This document shows positions 9,389-18,864 of a stretch of DNA of 64,000 nucleotides, in pieces. This DNA comes from Meridianimarinicoccus marinus (GTDB lineage Bacteria > Pseudomonadota > Alphaproteobacteria > Rhodobacterales > Rhodobacteraceae): the NCBI RefSeq assembly GCF_040689105.1, contig NZ_JBFBVU010000005.1:123326-187325 (forward strand), read 5' to 3'. The notes under the pieces are model-generated. The model saw nothing but the letters and a program-made list of their open reading frames with translations, searched no databases and was not told the origin of the DNA. The position numbers and the translations under genes are program-made. Position 1 is the stretch's first letter. Each line of letters begins with the position of its first letter.

Positions 9389-10528
9389 ATGACGGAAAAA
9401 TTCAAGGTCCTGGTTTACGGGACGGGCTTTGCGGGCACGGGCCACGCCGAGGCCTTCCGCGCTGCGGGCGCTGAGGTTGTCGGAATGGTCGGACGCAACA
9501 AGGCCGTTGTGGAAGAGGTGGCCCAGAAGCTGGGAATCCCCTATGCGGGCACCGATTGGGCTGCGGCACTGGAAACATGCGCCCCTGACATCGTGTCCAT
9601 CGCCACACCTGGCGGCGCGCATTACGACCCCATCAAGCTGGCCATCGCCCAGGGCTGTCACGTGTTCTGCGACAAGCCGATGACCACCTCGGGATCGACC
9701 GCGCGGGAGCTTCATGCGCTGGCGCAGGACAAGGGCGTCAAGACCGCCTTCGCCGCCAGTTTCCGCTACACCGCCAGCGTGCAGCACGCCCGCCGCCTTG
9801 TCGCAGAGGGTGCGATCGGCGAGCCGACCGAGGTCGAATGCATCTCGCATTTCAATCTCGAGCGCGAGATTCCCTTTGGCTGGTCGCACCGGGTCGAGGA
9901 TGGCGGCGGACGGCTCAACAACAATTTCACCCATACGCTGTCCATTGTGACAGCCGTAGTCGGCGACAGGATCACCCGGATCGCCGGAGACGTGCGCGAC
10001 GACCTGCTCCGCGCGCCGATTGTCGAAGGCGTGCACAATTTCGCCACCCGCCGCGATTTCATCCCCAGGGTTCTGGACGACCCCAAGCTGCAATGGGGCG
10101 ACAGCAACGTCGAATGGTCCTACACGGTCATGGCCCAAATCGACAGTGGCCTGGCGGAACGCCCGGTGTCGGTTCTGTTCAAGCACGGCGGGCTGGTGCC
10201 ACGGTTCCACGAGGATCACATCGTGTTCTACGGCACCAAGGGGGCGATCTACCTGGAAGGCCACTACGGCAGCGGACAGCTTCATTTCTATGGCGAAGAC
10301 AAGACCTGGACCGCCCTGCCCCTGCCTGACGATATAGCTGCCGCCATCCCGGATGTAGCCGGCGAAACCGAGCAATGCTGGCATGTTCTTGCCCGCGACT
10401 TCGTGGGGGACATCCGGGGCGATGTAGTCGACCCCTACCCCACCTTTGCCGAGGGTAGCCAGTACCAGCAGATCATTGATCTGATCCGCACGAGCGACAC
10501 CTGGGCCGATGTGTCCGAACTGACCTGA
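9389..10528 (+). CDS. Gfo/Idh/MocA family oxidoreductase
   Basis: This is a 379-residue NAD(P)-dependent oxidoreductase. The Rossmann motif YGTGFAGTGH is at residues 10-19, and CDKPMTT (residues 94-100) is the family's EKP-type motif with Asp in place of Glu. The GGGRLNNNFTHTL segment is the usual active-site region. It lies 13 bp upstream of a D-mannonate dehydratase gene, so reduction of a hexuronate (for example D-mannuronate) to the hexonate, or oxidation of a related sugar, is the best guess. The family is certain; substrate and direction are inference from context. A GntR-type operator overlaps its promoter. Confidence 0.88.
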   Translation: MTEKFKVLVYGTGFAGTGHAEAFRAAGAEVVGMVGRNKAVVEEVAQKLGIPYAGTDWAAALETCAPDIVSIATPGGAHYDPIKLAIAQGCHVFCDKPMTTSGSTARELHALAQDKGVKTAFAASFRYTASVQHARRLVAEGAIGEPTEVECISHFNLEREIPFGWSHRVEDGGGRLNNNFTHTLSIVTAVVGDRITRIAGDVRDDLLRAPIVEGVHNFATRRDFIPRVLDDPKLQWGDSNVEWSYTVMAQIDSGLAERPVSVLFKHGGLVPRFHEDHIVFYGTKGAIYLEGHYGSGQLHFYGEDKTWTALPLPDDIAAAIPDVAGETEQCWHVLARDFVGDIRGDVVDPYPTFAEGSQYQQIIDLIRTSDTWADVSELT

Positions 10529-10541
10529 AGGGAACAAGCCT

Positions 10542-11768
10542 GTGAAAATCACCGATGCAAAGGTCTTTGTTGGCGGACCGAAGAAGAACTACGTCACCCT
10601 GAAGATCATAACCGATCAGGGCGTCTACGGGCTTGGCGATGCCACGCTGAACAACCGCGAAACGCTGCCTGCGAAATATCTGCAAGATTTCCTGATCCCG
10701 AACCTGATTGGGATGGACCCGCGCAACAGCGAGGACATCTGGCAGTTCCTCTATCGTGGCGCCTATTTCCGGGGCGGCCCGATCGCCATGGCCGCCTATG
10801 GCGCCATCGACATGGCGCTGTGGGACATCAAGGGCAAACTGGCGAACATGCCGCTGTACCAGTTGTTCGGCGGAAAGAGTCGGGACGGCGCGATGGTCTA
10901 TGCCCATGCCACCGGCGCCGACCTGGAAGACCTGATGGACTCCATCGCCCAGTATGTCGAAGAGGGCTACAAGGCGATCCGCGTGCAATGCGGCATTCCC
11001 GGCATGCCCACGGCCAGTTATGCGGTGCCTGAAAAGAAGGGCAGCGCGCAGAACTATATCACCGACTACACCGGCATCCGACCCAAGGTCGAGATCTGGG
11101 ACACCGACAAATACATGCGCTACATGCCCGGCGCGCTGGCCGAGATTCGCGACCGTTTCGGCCCGGATGTGCATATCCTGCACGACGTTCATCACCGGCT
11201 GCTGCCGCGTGAAGCCGCGGAATTCGCCAAAGCCGTGGAACCCGTGCGCCTGTTCTGGATGGAAGACCCGACCCCCGCCGAGAATCAGGACGCGCTGCGG
11301 CTGATCCGTCAGCATTCGACGACCCCTATCGCCATCGGCGAGGTGTTCAATTCGATCTGGGACTGCAACAAGCTGATCGAGAACGAGCTGATCGACTTCA
11401 TCCGGCTGGCCGCGACCTATGCCGGCGGCATCACGCCGCTGAAGCGAATCGTCGATCTGGCGGGCCTGCACAACGTGCGCACAGGGTTCCACGGCGCACC
11501 CAGCCATTCGCCCATATCCATGGCCGCCCAGCATCACCTGAATGCCTGGGCCCCGAATTTCGGCGTGCAGGAATACCTGGTGTTGGGCACCCCCGAATGC
11601 GACGCGCTGTTCCCGTCAGAGCATCGGATGGAGAACGGCATGGTGTATGTCAGCGACGCACCGGGTCTGGGTGTGGATTTCGACGAGGCTGAGGCCGCGC
11701 GCTACACCTATGCGCCCGGCAGTCACCCGGTGGTGCGGCTGGAAGACGGGACCATGTGGAACTACTGA
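10542..11768 (+). CDS. manD: D-mannonate dehydratase family enolase-superfamily protein (ManD/RspA-like)
   Basis: This 408-residue member of the mandelate racemase branch of the enolase superfamily dehydrates D-mannonate (some members D-gluconate) to 2-keto-3-deoxygluconate. The three Mg ligands are visible as Asp215 (in HDVHHR), Glu241 (in WMEDPTPAE) and Glu267 (in GEVFN). Their 26/26 spacing equals that of characterised ManD proteins. His217 and the GFHGAPSHSP motif (His317) supply expected catalytic positions, and the C-terminus RLEDGTMWNY is the ManD signature end. It pairs with the upstream Gfo/Idh/MocA gene. Low-activity and non-mannonate members exist, so exact specificity is unproven. 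Confidence 0.85.
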   Translation: MKITDAKVFVGGPKKNYVTLKIITDQGVYGLGDATLNNRETLPAKYLQDFLIPNLIGMDPRNSEDIWQFLYRGAYFRGGPIAMAAYGAIDMALWDIKGKLANMPLYQLFGGKSRDGAMVYAHATGADLEDLMDSIAQYVEEGYKAIRVQCGIPGMPTASYAVPEKKGSAQNYITDYTGIRPKVEIWDTDKYMRYMPGALAEIRDRFGPDVHILHDVHHRLLPREAAEFAKAVEPVRLFWMEDPTPAENQDALRLIRQHSTTPIAIGEVFNSIWDCNKLIENELIDFIRLAATYAGGITPLKRIVDLAGLHNVRTGFHGAPSHSPISMAAQHHLNAWAPNFGVQEYLVLGTPECDALFPSEHRMENGMVYVSDAPGLGVDFDEAEAARYTYAPGSHPVVRLEDGTMWNY

Positions 11769-11832
11769 CATAGCGGCCCTGACGCCGATCCGTCGGCATC
11801 CGGGTGCGAAGTCTTGCGGTGGGAACGCGAAT

Positions 11833-11854
11833 GGGCCGGGAATTATCCCGGCCC
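11833..11854. terminator. Bidirectional hairpin between manD and the MATE gene
   Basis: An 8-bp GC stem (GGGCCGGG / CCCGGCCC) with loop AATTAT lies between two convergent genes, where it could end transcription from both sides. It lacks a clear U-run, so efficiency is uncertain. Confidence 0.55.
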
Positions 11855-11858
11855 CGGA

Positions 11859-13235
11859 TCACGCCGCCAGTTCTGCCCGTTTCCAGTCGCCTTTGAGCAG
11901 GCGTCTGTGAAAGGCCGGAAACTTGACGAATTCTTCCAGCAACAGGAGTGACAAGACCCAGAAGACCGGCACCTGAAAGTACAGGACCGCGATCGCCGTG
12001 GCCGGGACGCGGAACAGCCATTGCGACCAGATGAAGACATGCATGACATAGATCGTGTCGCCACTGGCGCGCAGCGTGTTGCCGCAAATGGCGTTGGAAC
12101 ACTTGGGAAACGGCATAATCAGCAGGATCGGTAGAAAGCTCAGAAGATAGGCGCGGGTCTCGACGCTCAGATCCGAATACAACACGCCGGCAGACAGGCA
12201 AACCCCGCTGTAGACCAGTGCAACGCAGGCCGCCGCCACGAAGGCGCCGCGCCAGGCGCTGCCAAGGAACCGGTCCAGCACCGCCTCGGGCTGCCGTTGC
12301 CCGAGAAGCTGGGCCACGATGATGCCCGACGCCTGCGCCCATTGCATCCCGATGGTGCCTGCAACCATGATCCACGGCGCGATGATCGTCATGGCCGCGA
12401 ATTCGTTCAGGCTCATCTTGGCATAGATCAGGGTGCAGAACTGGGCGGCGAAGGTCGCGCTGAAGAATGTCGCCGCGATGGGCAGGGAAAAGGCAAGGTG
12501 TCGTCTGATCGTTGCGTTCAACGTTCCATTGCGCCAACCGGCGACGTGGCGCAGATGACCGTCAAGGCGCACCAGCCGCCAGACCAGAAACCCGACCTGC
12601 ACGCACACCGCGATGGCGCTGCCCATGGCGGCACCGGTCACCCCGAAGGCGGGCAGACCGAACAGTCCGTGGATCAACACGATGCTGGCTGCCACATTTA
12701 TCGGAAGGGACAGACAGAAACTGTACAGCGGCAGTTTTGTCCGACCGCAGCCATTGAAGAAGCTCGACAAGCACTGCCCCACCGCCTCGCCCAGGATGAC
12801 CAGCGAGAACACCGCAAGATAGTTGATCGCCAGTCCGACCACCTCGTCCGTGGGGGCCATTGCGGCAAGAAGCCTGCCCCCGAAGAGCGAGATCACCAAC
12901 AGGCCGATGCTGCCGACCGCCAGGCTGATCCCCATGCCCGACACCAGAACCGATTTCAGGAACACGGGATCGTTGGTGCCAAAGGCCTGGGCCGTGCGGA
13001 TCTGCATCGCATTCGAAAACGCCAGGATACCACCCAGCACGAACCCCGCGATTGCGGCGGCCAGCCCCATGGCGGCCAGCGCGGTTTCGCCCAGGGACGA
13101 CACCAGATAAGCGTCAATGACCACCGTCCCGTGCAGGATGATGGCTTTCAGCGTCATCGGCCAGGCCAGGTTGAAGATGTTGCGCGCCCCGAAGTTCGGA
13201 GCGGGCAAGGTGTCACGCGGGGGATTGATTGTCAT
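11859..13235 (-). CDS. MATE family transporter
   Basis: This 458-residue polytopic inner-membrane protein has two MatE repeats of about six helices each. The first starts at FNLAWPMTLKAIIL and the second near HLAFSLPIAATFFSA. MATE proteins are mostly Na+/H+ antiporters that export organic cations or conjugates. It lies 82 bp downstream of, and on the same strand as, the FadR-type gntR gene, so the two are probably cotranscribed inside the sugar-acid island. An export or detoxification role for a pathway intermediate is possible, but nothing in the sequence defines the substrate. Confidence 0.88.
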   Translation of the reverse strand: MTINPPRDTLPAPNFGARNIFNLAWPMTLKAIILHGTVVIDAYLVSSLGETALAAMGLAAAIAGFVLGGILAFSNAMQIRTAQAFGTNDPVFLKSVLVSGMGISLAVGSIGLLVISLFGGRLLAAMAPTDEVVGLAINYLAVFSLVILGEAVGQCLSSFFNGCGRTKLPLYSFCLSLPINVAASIVLIHGLFGLPAFGVTGAAMGSAIAVCVQVGFLVWRLVRLDGHLRHVAGWRNGTLNATIRRHLAFSLPIAATFFSATFAAQFCTLIYAKMSLNEFAAMTIIAPWIMVAGTIGMQWAQASGIIVAQLLGQRQPEAVLDRFLGSAWRGAFVAAACVALVYSGVCLSAGVLYSDLSVETRAYLLSFLPILLIMPFPKCSNAICGNTLRASGDTIYVMHVFIWSQWLFRVPATAIAVLYFQVPVFWVLSLLLLEEFVKFPAFHRRLLKGDWKRAELAA

Positions 13236-13317
13236 GAATGTCCATCACTGCAAGACCCGTCGGGGCACTCCGGCGGATTGCTTGCGGTCTGTCAGGCCCG
13301 GTCGGGCCAAAGCGTGA

Positions 13318-14010
13318 TTACTGCGGCGTCGGTTCGAAATAGCTGGCGTTGGTTTCGGTGATCGCGCGGATGGTGTCATCCAGCCGCGACAGATGCAGCA
13401 CCCCGGCGGCAATCGCCCGTTCGGCGTCATGGGCCTTGACGGCCTCGGCGATGGCGCGGTGATCCGCCACCAGTTCGGGCATGCGGTCCTCTTTCGACAG
13501 GCTCAACAGGCAAAGCCGGTCGACCTTGGCCTTCTCTGTCATGATCACGTCGAACGCGAAATCGGCCTTGGCGATGTTGCAGAGCGTGCGGTGAAACTCA
13601 TAGTCCAGTTTACCGAAACCCTCGACGTCGCGCTTTTCGATGGCGACCTCCTGCTGCGCCAGGGCCGCGTCCAGTTCCGCCGCATTGCCGGCATCGCAAT
13701 TCTCGGACGCGCGCCGCAGCACCTCTTTTTCGACCGAGGCCCTGACAAAGCGGGATTTTTCGATCTCACGCATGGAAAAGCGTTTCACTTCCGTGGCGCG
13801 CTGAGGGCGGATCAGCAGCATGTCGAGGTTCGCGAGGCGACTGAAGGCATCGCGCACCGGTTGCCGCGATACGCCGAACTGGGCCGCGATATCGGCCTCG
13901 GAAATCTTGTCGCCGGGCCTCAGCTGCAGCGACAGGATCTCGTCATGCAGATAGTCGAAAATTTCGTCGACGCTGGTCCTCCGTGCGCCAAGCTGGGTTG
14001 CCTGAACCAT
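13318..14010 (-). CDS. GntR family regulator, FadR/FCD subfamily
   Basis: This 230-residue regulator has a winged helix at about residues 15-80 (RPGDKISEADIAAQFGVSRQPVRDAFSRL) followed by an all-helical FCD ligand-binding domain. Acidic and histidine positions (DYEFHRTLC, DHRAIAEAV, HLSRLD) fit the metal-bound sugar-acid site of that domain. It lies between the two catabolic arms. Two copies of the ACTAGTATACCAGT dyad lie in the 182-bp gap between its start and the ABC ATPase gene, and two more lie by the TRAP genes. It is therefore the probable local repressor, relieved by a uronate-derived ligand (perhaps KDG). The effector is inference. Confidence 0.92.
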   Translation of the reverse strand: MVQATQLGARRTSVDEIFDYLHDEILSLQLRPGDKISEADIAAQFGVSRQPVRDAFSRLANLDMLLIRPQRATEVKRFSMREIEKSRFVRASVEKEVLRRASENCDAGNAAELDAALAQQEVAIEKRDVEGFGKLDYEFHRTLCNIAKADFAFDVIMTEKAKVDRLCLLSLSKEDRMPELVADHRAIAEAVKAHDAERAIAAGVLHLSRLDDTIRAITETNASYFEPTPQ

Positions 14011-14085
14011 GATGTCTGCCTTCCTGAAAACGGTCTGTCAGTTACTGCTCAATCGTTAATCCCGAACATGTCTACAGCATTTTAA

Positions 14086-14119
14086 ACTAGTATACCAGCC
14101 CGATTACTAGTATACCAGT
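14086..14119. promoter_or_regulatory. Tandem putative GntR operators (ACTAGTATACCAGC and ACTAGTATACCAGT)
   Basis: Two 14-bp dyads at 14086-14099 and 14106-14119 are spaced 20 bp start to start, about two helical turns, so two dimers would sit on the same face. They lie between the divergent gntR (start 14010) and the ABC ATPase gene (start 14193) and can control both. They share the core CTAGTATACCAG with the copies at 9232 and 9345. Confidence 0.7.
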
Positions 14120-14192
14120 TTTCATCGAGCGCCGAATCATGCGCGTGGCCGAACCGGGTCACGGGGGTGGGCGCAATCAGTTGGGAGGGAAC

Positions 14193-15292
<1,100 letters not shown>

Positions 15293-15296
<4 letters not shown>

Positions 15297-16288
15297 GCAG
15301 CGATCCGAATTTCACCGGCCAGAGCACAGAGAGTCTCGTCACCGAGGCCAAAGAGGCGCTGCGCCGTCGCAAGCCCGGTCGCATCGAACGCGTGGGCGAT
15401 CATCTGAAGCGGGAATGGCAGCTCTACCTGTTGCTGATCCCGACAATTCTATGGCTGCTGGTCTTCCTCTACAAGCCGATGTACGGGCTGCAGATCGCCT
15501 TCAAGGACTACAGCGTTTTCCGCGGCCTCGCGGCCAGCCCCTGGGTCGGATTCGAACACTTCCAGACCCTGTTCGGGAACGACCAGTTCCTGCGCGCCCT
15601 GCGCAACACCATCTACATCAGCATGCTGAGCCTGATTTTCGGCTTTCCCATGCCGATCATCCTTGCGGTGATGTTCAACGAGATCCTGCACCAGACCTTC
15701 AAGAAGACGGCGCAGACCATCGTCTATCTACCGCACTTCATCAGTTCGGTGATCATCGCGGGGATCGTCATCACGGCCTTCTCGCCCTCGGCAGGGATCG
15801 TGAACACGGTGATGGGGTGGTTCGGGCTGGAACCGATCTACTTCCTGACCAAATCAGAATGGTTCCGCCCGATCTTTGTCGGCACCTCGATCTGGCAAGA
15901 AGCAGGGTTCCAATCCATCGTCTACCTTGCCGCGATCGCGGGCATCTCTCCCACGCTGTATGAATCCGCAGTCGTGGACGGCGCCAGCCGCTGGCAGATG
16001 GTGTGGAAGATCACCGTGCCATCGATCCTGCCGACCATCATCATCATGCTGATCATCCGCATCGGCAACATGCTGGAAGTCAGCTTCGAGATGATCATCC
16101 TGCTCTATCAGCCTGCAACCTACGAGACGGCGGATGTGGTGAACACCTTCATCTACCGGCAGGGCATCCAGGGCGGTCAATACGATCTGGCCGGTGCTGC
16201 AGGACTGTTCAACGCCGTGGTCGCCTTCGTTCTGGTGATGACTGCAAACACCATCTCCAAGCGCTATTCGCGCACGTCGCTGTGGTGA
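15293..16288 (+). CDS. ABC transporter permease (LplB/AlgM1 type)
   Basis: This is the first inner-membrane subunit of the importer (331 residues). A basic cytoplasmic N-terminus (KEALRRRKPGRIERVGDHLK) precedes about six membrane helices starting at LYLLLIPTILWLLVFLY. The binding-protein-dependent transport domain carries the coupling loop ESAVVDGASRWQMVWK at about residues 223-238. The GLQIAFKDY and GFEHFQTLF segments are typical of LplB-like permeases that move oligosaccharides. It is translationally coupled to the ATPase (ATGA overlap) and is followed 13 bp later by the second permease. Confidence 0.92.
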
Positions 16289-16301
16289 GGAGGCCAGGCA
16301 A

Positions 16302-17183
16302 ATGCTGAACATGAACCTCTATTCGCGTGGCGACAAACTGTTCGTCGTCACCAACATGGTCCTGATCGGACTGTTCACGATCTCGACGCTCTATCCGTTC
16401 ATCTACATCGCTTCGCTGTCGATGAGCACAGGCTTCGAGGCCCGCGCCGGCAATGTGACCCTGACCCCGGTCGGGTTCACGCTGGAAGCCTACAAACAGG
16501 TGCTGAGCGAGCCGCTGTTCTGGAGTTCGTACAAGAACACCTTCATCTACACCATCGGCGGCACCTTGATGAGCCTCGCGTTCATCATCCCCGGCGCCTA
16601 TGCCCTGTCGCGGCCGCAGTTGTACGGTCGGCGGTTCTGGAACCTGATGGTGGCCTTCACCATGTGGTTCCACGCCGGGATGATCCCGTTCTTCCTGAAC
16701 ATGCGCGACCTGGGTCTGCTGGATAGCTACTTCGGGATCATCATCGGCTTCGCGGTCAACGGCTTCAACATCATCCTGCTGCGCAACTTCTTCGAAGGCA
16801 TCCCGCAGAGCTTTGAAGAAGCCGCCCGGATGGATGGCGCCAACGAGTTCCAGGTGCTGTGGAAGGTCTATGTGCCGCTGTCGAAACCGGCCATCGCCAC
16901 CGTCGCGCTGTTCTGCATCGTGTCGCGCTGGAACGGCTTATTCTGGGCCATGGTGCTGCTACAGGATGAAGAGAAAATTCCGCTGCAGGTCTATCTGCGC
17001 AAGGTCATCGCCGAACTGTCCGATGACGAGGAATTCGCCACATCGCTCCTGTCTGCGGCCTATTCGTTCGAAACCGTCAGCGCCGCGATCATCGTCTGCT
17101 CGATCATCCCGATCCTGCTGATCTACCCCTTCCTTCAGAAGTACTTCAGCAAGGGCATCCTGCTGGGTGGGGTGAAGGAATAA
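16302..17183 (+). CDS. ABC transporter permease (YtcP/AlgM2 type)
   Basis: This is the second permease of the importer (293 residues, the same length I recall for AlgM2). Six predicted helices are visible. The coupling loop EEAARMDGANEFQVLWK lies at about residues 172-188 and is followed by VPLSKPAIATVALF. The N-terminal LYPFIYIASLSMSTG segment is typical of the YtcP/LplC class. The gene lies between its partner permease and the binding-protein gene (30 bp gap with a GGGAGGA ribosome site). Confidence 0.92.
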   Translation: MLNMNLYSRGDKLFVVTNMVLIGLFTISTLYPFIYIASLSMSTGFEARAGNVTLTPVGFTLEAYKQVLSEPLFWSSYKNTFIYTIGGTLMSLAFIIPGAYALSRPQLYGRRFWNLMVAFTMWFHAGMIPFFLNMRDLGLLDSYFGIIIGFAVNGFNIILLRNFFEGIPQSFEEAARMDGANEFQVLWKVYVPLSKPAIATVALFCIVSRWNGLFWAMVLLQDEEKIPLQVYLRKVIAELSDDEEFATSLLSAAYSFETVSAAIIVCSIIPILLIYPFLQKYFSKGILLGGVKE

Positions 17184-17213
17184 CCAGAAAACATCGCATT
17201 AAGGGAGGACTCC

Positions 17214-18779
17214 ATGCGAACGTTCAAACTGTCTCTCGCCATCCTTGGCACCACCGCCTTGACGGCACCCGTCTTCGCCGATGGCCAACTGCCGATCGTC
17301 GACAAGCCACTGGAACTGACGATCCACATGCACTGGCCGCGTGCCCAGGGCTACGGTCCCGGTGGCGACACCAACACGCTCTACCCGGTCGAGGAGGTTG
17401 CCCGCGAACGGACCAACATTCACCTCGTTGACGAAACTTCCGGTCGCAACACGACCGACAACAACGAGGCGATGAACCTGCTTCTGGCGAAAGGCGACCT
17501 GCCCGACATCGTCGGCGGCAACCTGATCCGGCAGCCGGTCAACCAGTACGGCCCCGAGGGTGCCTTCCTGCCGCTCAACGAGCTGGTGGATGAGCATGCC
17601 CCGAACATCAAGAAGTTCTGGGAAGAGCATCCGGGCCTGAAGGAAGCGATCTCGGCCTATGACGGCAATTACTACTACATCCCCTACCTGCCGGACGGGA
17701 AATACGGTCGGGCATGGTTCGTCCGTCAGGACTGGCTCGATGCGCTCGGCCTCGCACAACCGCAGAATGTCGATGAGCTTTACGAGGTCTTGGTGGCCTT
17801 CCGCGACCAGGACCCGAACGGCAACGGCGAAAAGGACGAAGTCCCCTACTTTGCCCGCGACTGGGAAGAAGTGAACCGGCTGCTGACGCTGTGGGATGCC
17901 CGCTCGTCCGGGTCGGACATCTACCACGACTTCTACGTCACCGACGACGGCCAGATCGCGCATCCCTATGCGCAGGAAGCCTATCGCGACGGGATTGCGA
18001 ACATTGCGAAATGGTACGAAGAAGGCCTGATCGACGCCGAGATCTTCACCCGCGGTTCGTCCTCGCGCGACTTCCTGCTGGGCGAGAACCTGGGCGGTGT
18101 GACCCATGACTGGTTCGCCTCGACCAGCGGCTACAACGCGGCGCTGGCCGACAAGATCGAGGGCTTCAACTTCATCCCGTTCCTGCCGCCGGCATCGGCG
18201 GGTGGGGTGCGGATGGAAGAGCACCGCCGCATTCCGATCAAACCCGACGGCTGGGCGATTTCCTACACCAACGAGCACCCTGTCGAGACCATCAAGTACT
18301 TCGACTTCTGGTTCTCCGAGGAAGGCGCGCTGCTGGCCAACTTCGGTGTTGAAGGCAAGACCTGGGACATGGTGGATGGCGAGCCGATCTACAAACCGGA
18401 AGTGCTGAACTCCGACACGCCGGTGAACAGCCAGATGTATCTGGAAGGCGCGCAGGTCTATCGCGGCTACCCGCAGGACTACCGTTACGAATGGCAGTGG
18501 ACCTCGCCGGCGGCGCGCGAAGGGATCGAGCTTTATGATACCGAAGACCTGCTGGTCGACCAGTTCCTGGGCGTGGCCTTCAACAAGGACGAACAGGCGG
18601 TCTACGACAAGTACTGGCCGTCGATCCGGACCTACATGCTGGAGCGCAATCAGGCGTGGATCCTTGGCAGCGGCAACGTCGTGGAGGACTGGGATTCCTA
18701 CATCTCGACCCTCGACAAGATGGGCTACCAGAAGGTTCTGGACGTCATGAACTCGGCCTACGCCCGTCAGTACGGCTGA
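17214..18779 (+). CDS. Extracellular solute-binding protein, AlgQ1/AlgQ2-like (oligoalginate receptor)
   Basis: This is the periplasmic receptor of the ABC importer (521 residues). A signal peptide ends at about PVFADG (residue 24). The mature part begins PLELTIHMHW and shares with my recollection of the Sphingomonas alginate-binding proteins AlgQ1/AlgQ2 the segments GDLPDIVGG, VRQDWLDALG, DPNGNGEKDE (residues 200-209, an EF-hand-like calcium loop), THDWFAST and QMYLEGAQ. Overall length also agrees. The next genes are a PL15 lyase and KdgF, which supports oligoalginate (or a closely related polyuronate fragment) as ligand. The binding-protein class is certain; the ligand is strongly suggested. 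Confidence 0.9.
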   Translation: MRTFKLSLAILGTTALTAPVFADGQLPIVDKPLELTIHMHWPRAQGYGPGGDTNTLYPVEEVARERTNIHLVDETSGRNTTDNNEAMNLLLAKGDLPDIVGGNLIRQPVNQYGPEGAFLPLNELVDEHAPNIKKFWEEHPGLKEAISAYDGNYYYIPYLPDGKYGRAWFVRQDWLDALGLAQPQNVDELYEVLVAFRDQDPNGNGEKDEVPYFARDWEEVNRLLTLWDARSSGSDIYHDFYVTDDGQIAHPYAQEAYRDGIANIAKWYEEGLIDAEIFTRGSSSRDFLLGENLGGVTHDWFASTSGYNAALADKIEGFNFIPFLPPASAGGVRMEEHRRIPIKPDGWAISYTNEHPVETIKYFDFWFSEEGALLANFGVEGKTWDMVDGEPIYKPEVLNSDTPVNSQMYLEGAQVYRGYPQDYRYEWQWTSPAAREGIELYDTEDLLVDQFLGVAFNKDEQAVYDKYWPSIRTYMLERNQAWILGSGNVVEDWDSYISTLDKMGYQKVLDVMNSAYARQYG

Positions 18780-18797
18780 CCTCCCCGGCCGTATCAA

Positions 18798-18827
18798 GCG
18801 CGTGGCCTGATCTGGCTGGCCACGCGC
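18798..18827 (+). terminator. Hairpin after the ABC binding-protein gene
   Basis: A perfect 10-bp stem (GCGCGTGGCC / GGCCACGCGC) with a 10-nt loop lies 18 bp after the binding-protein stop and before the lyase gene. It is followed by a short T-containing stretch but no clean U-run. It probably stabilises the binding-protein transcript or causes partial termination, like the hairpin after dctP. Confidence 0.6.
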
Positions 18828-18864
18828 ATTTCCCCCAAACATCTGACATGCAAGGATCTTATCT

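Noticed and set aside
11859..13235. MATE gene as an antibiotic-resistance determinant.
   Set aside because: MATE membership alone does not show drug export, and the context is sugar-acid catabolism.
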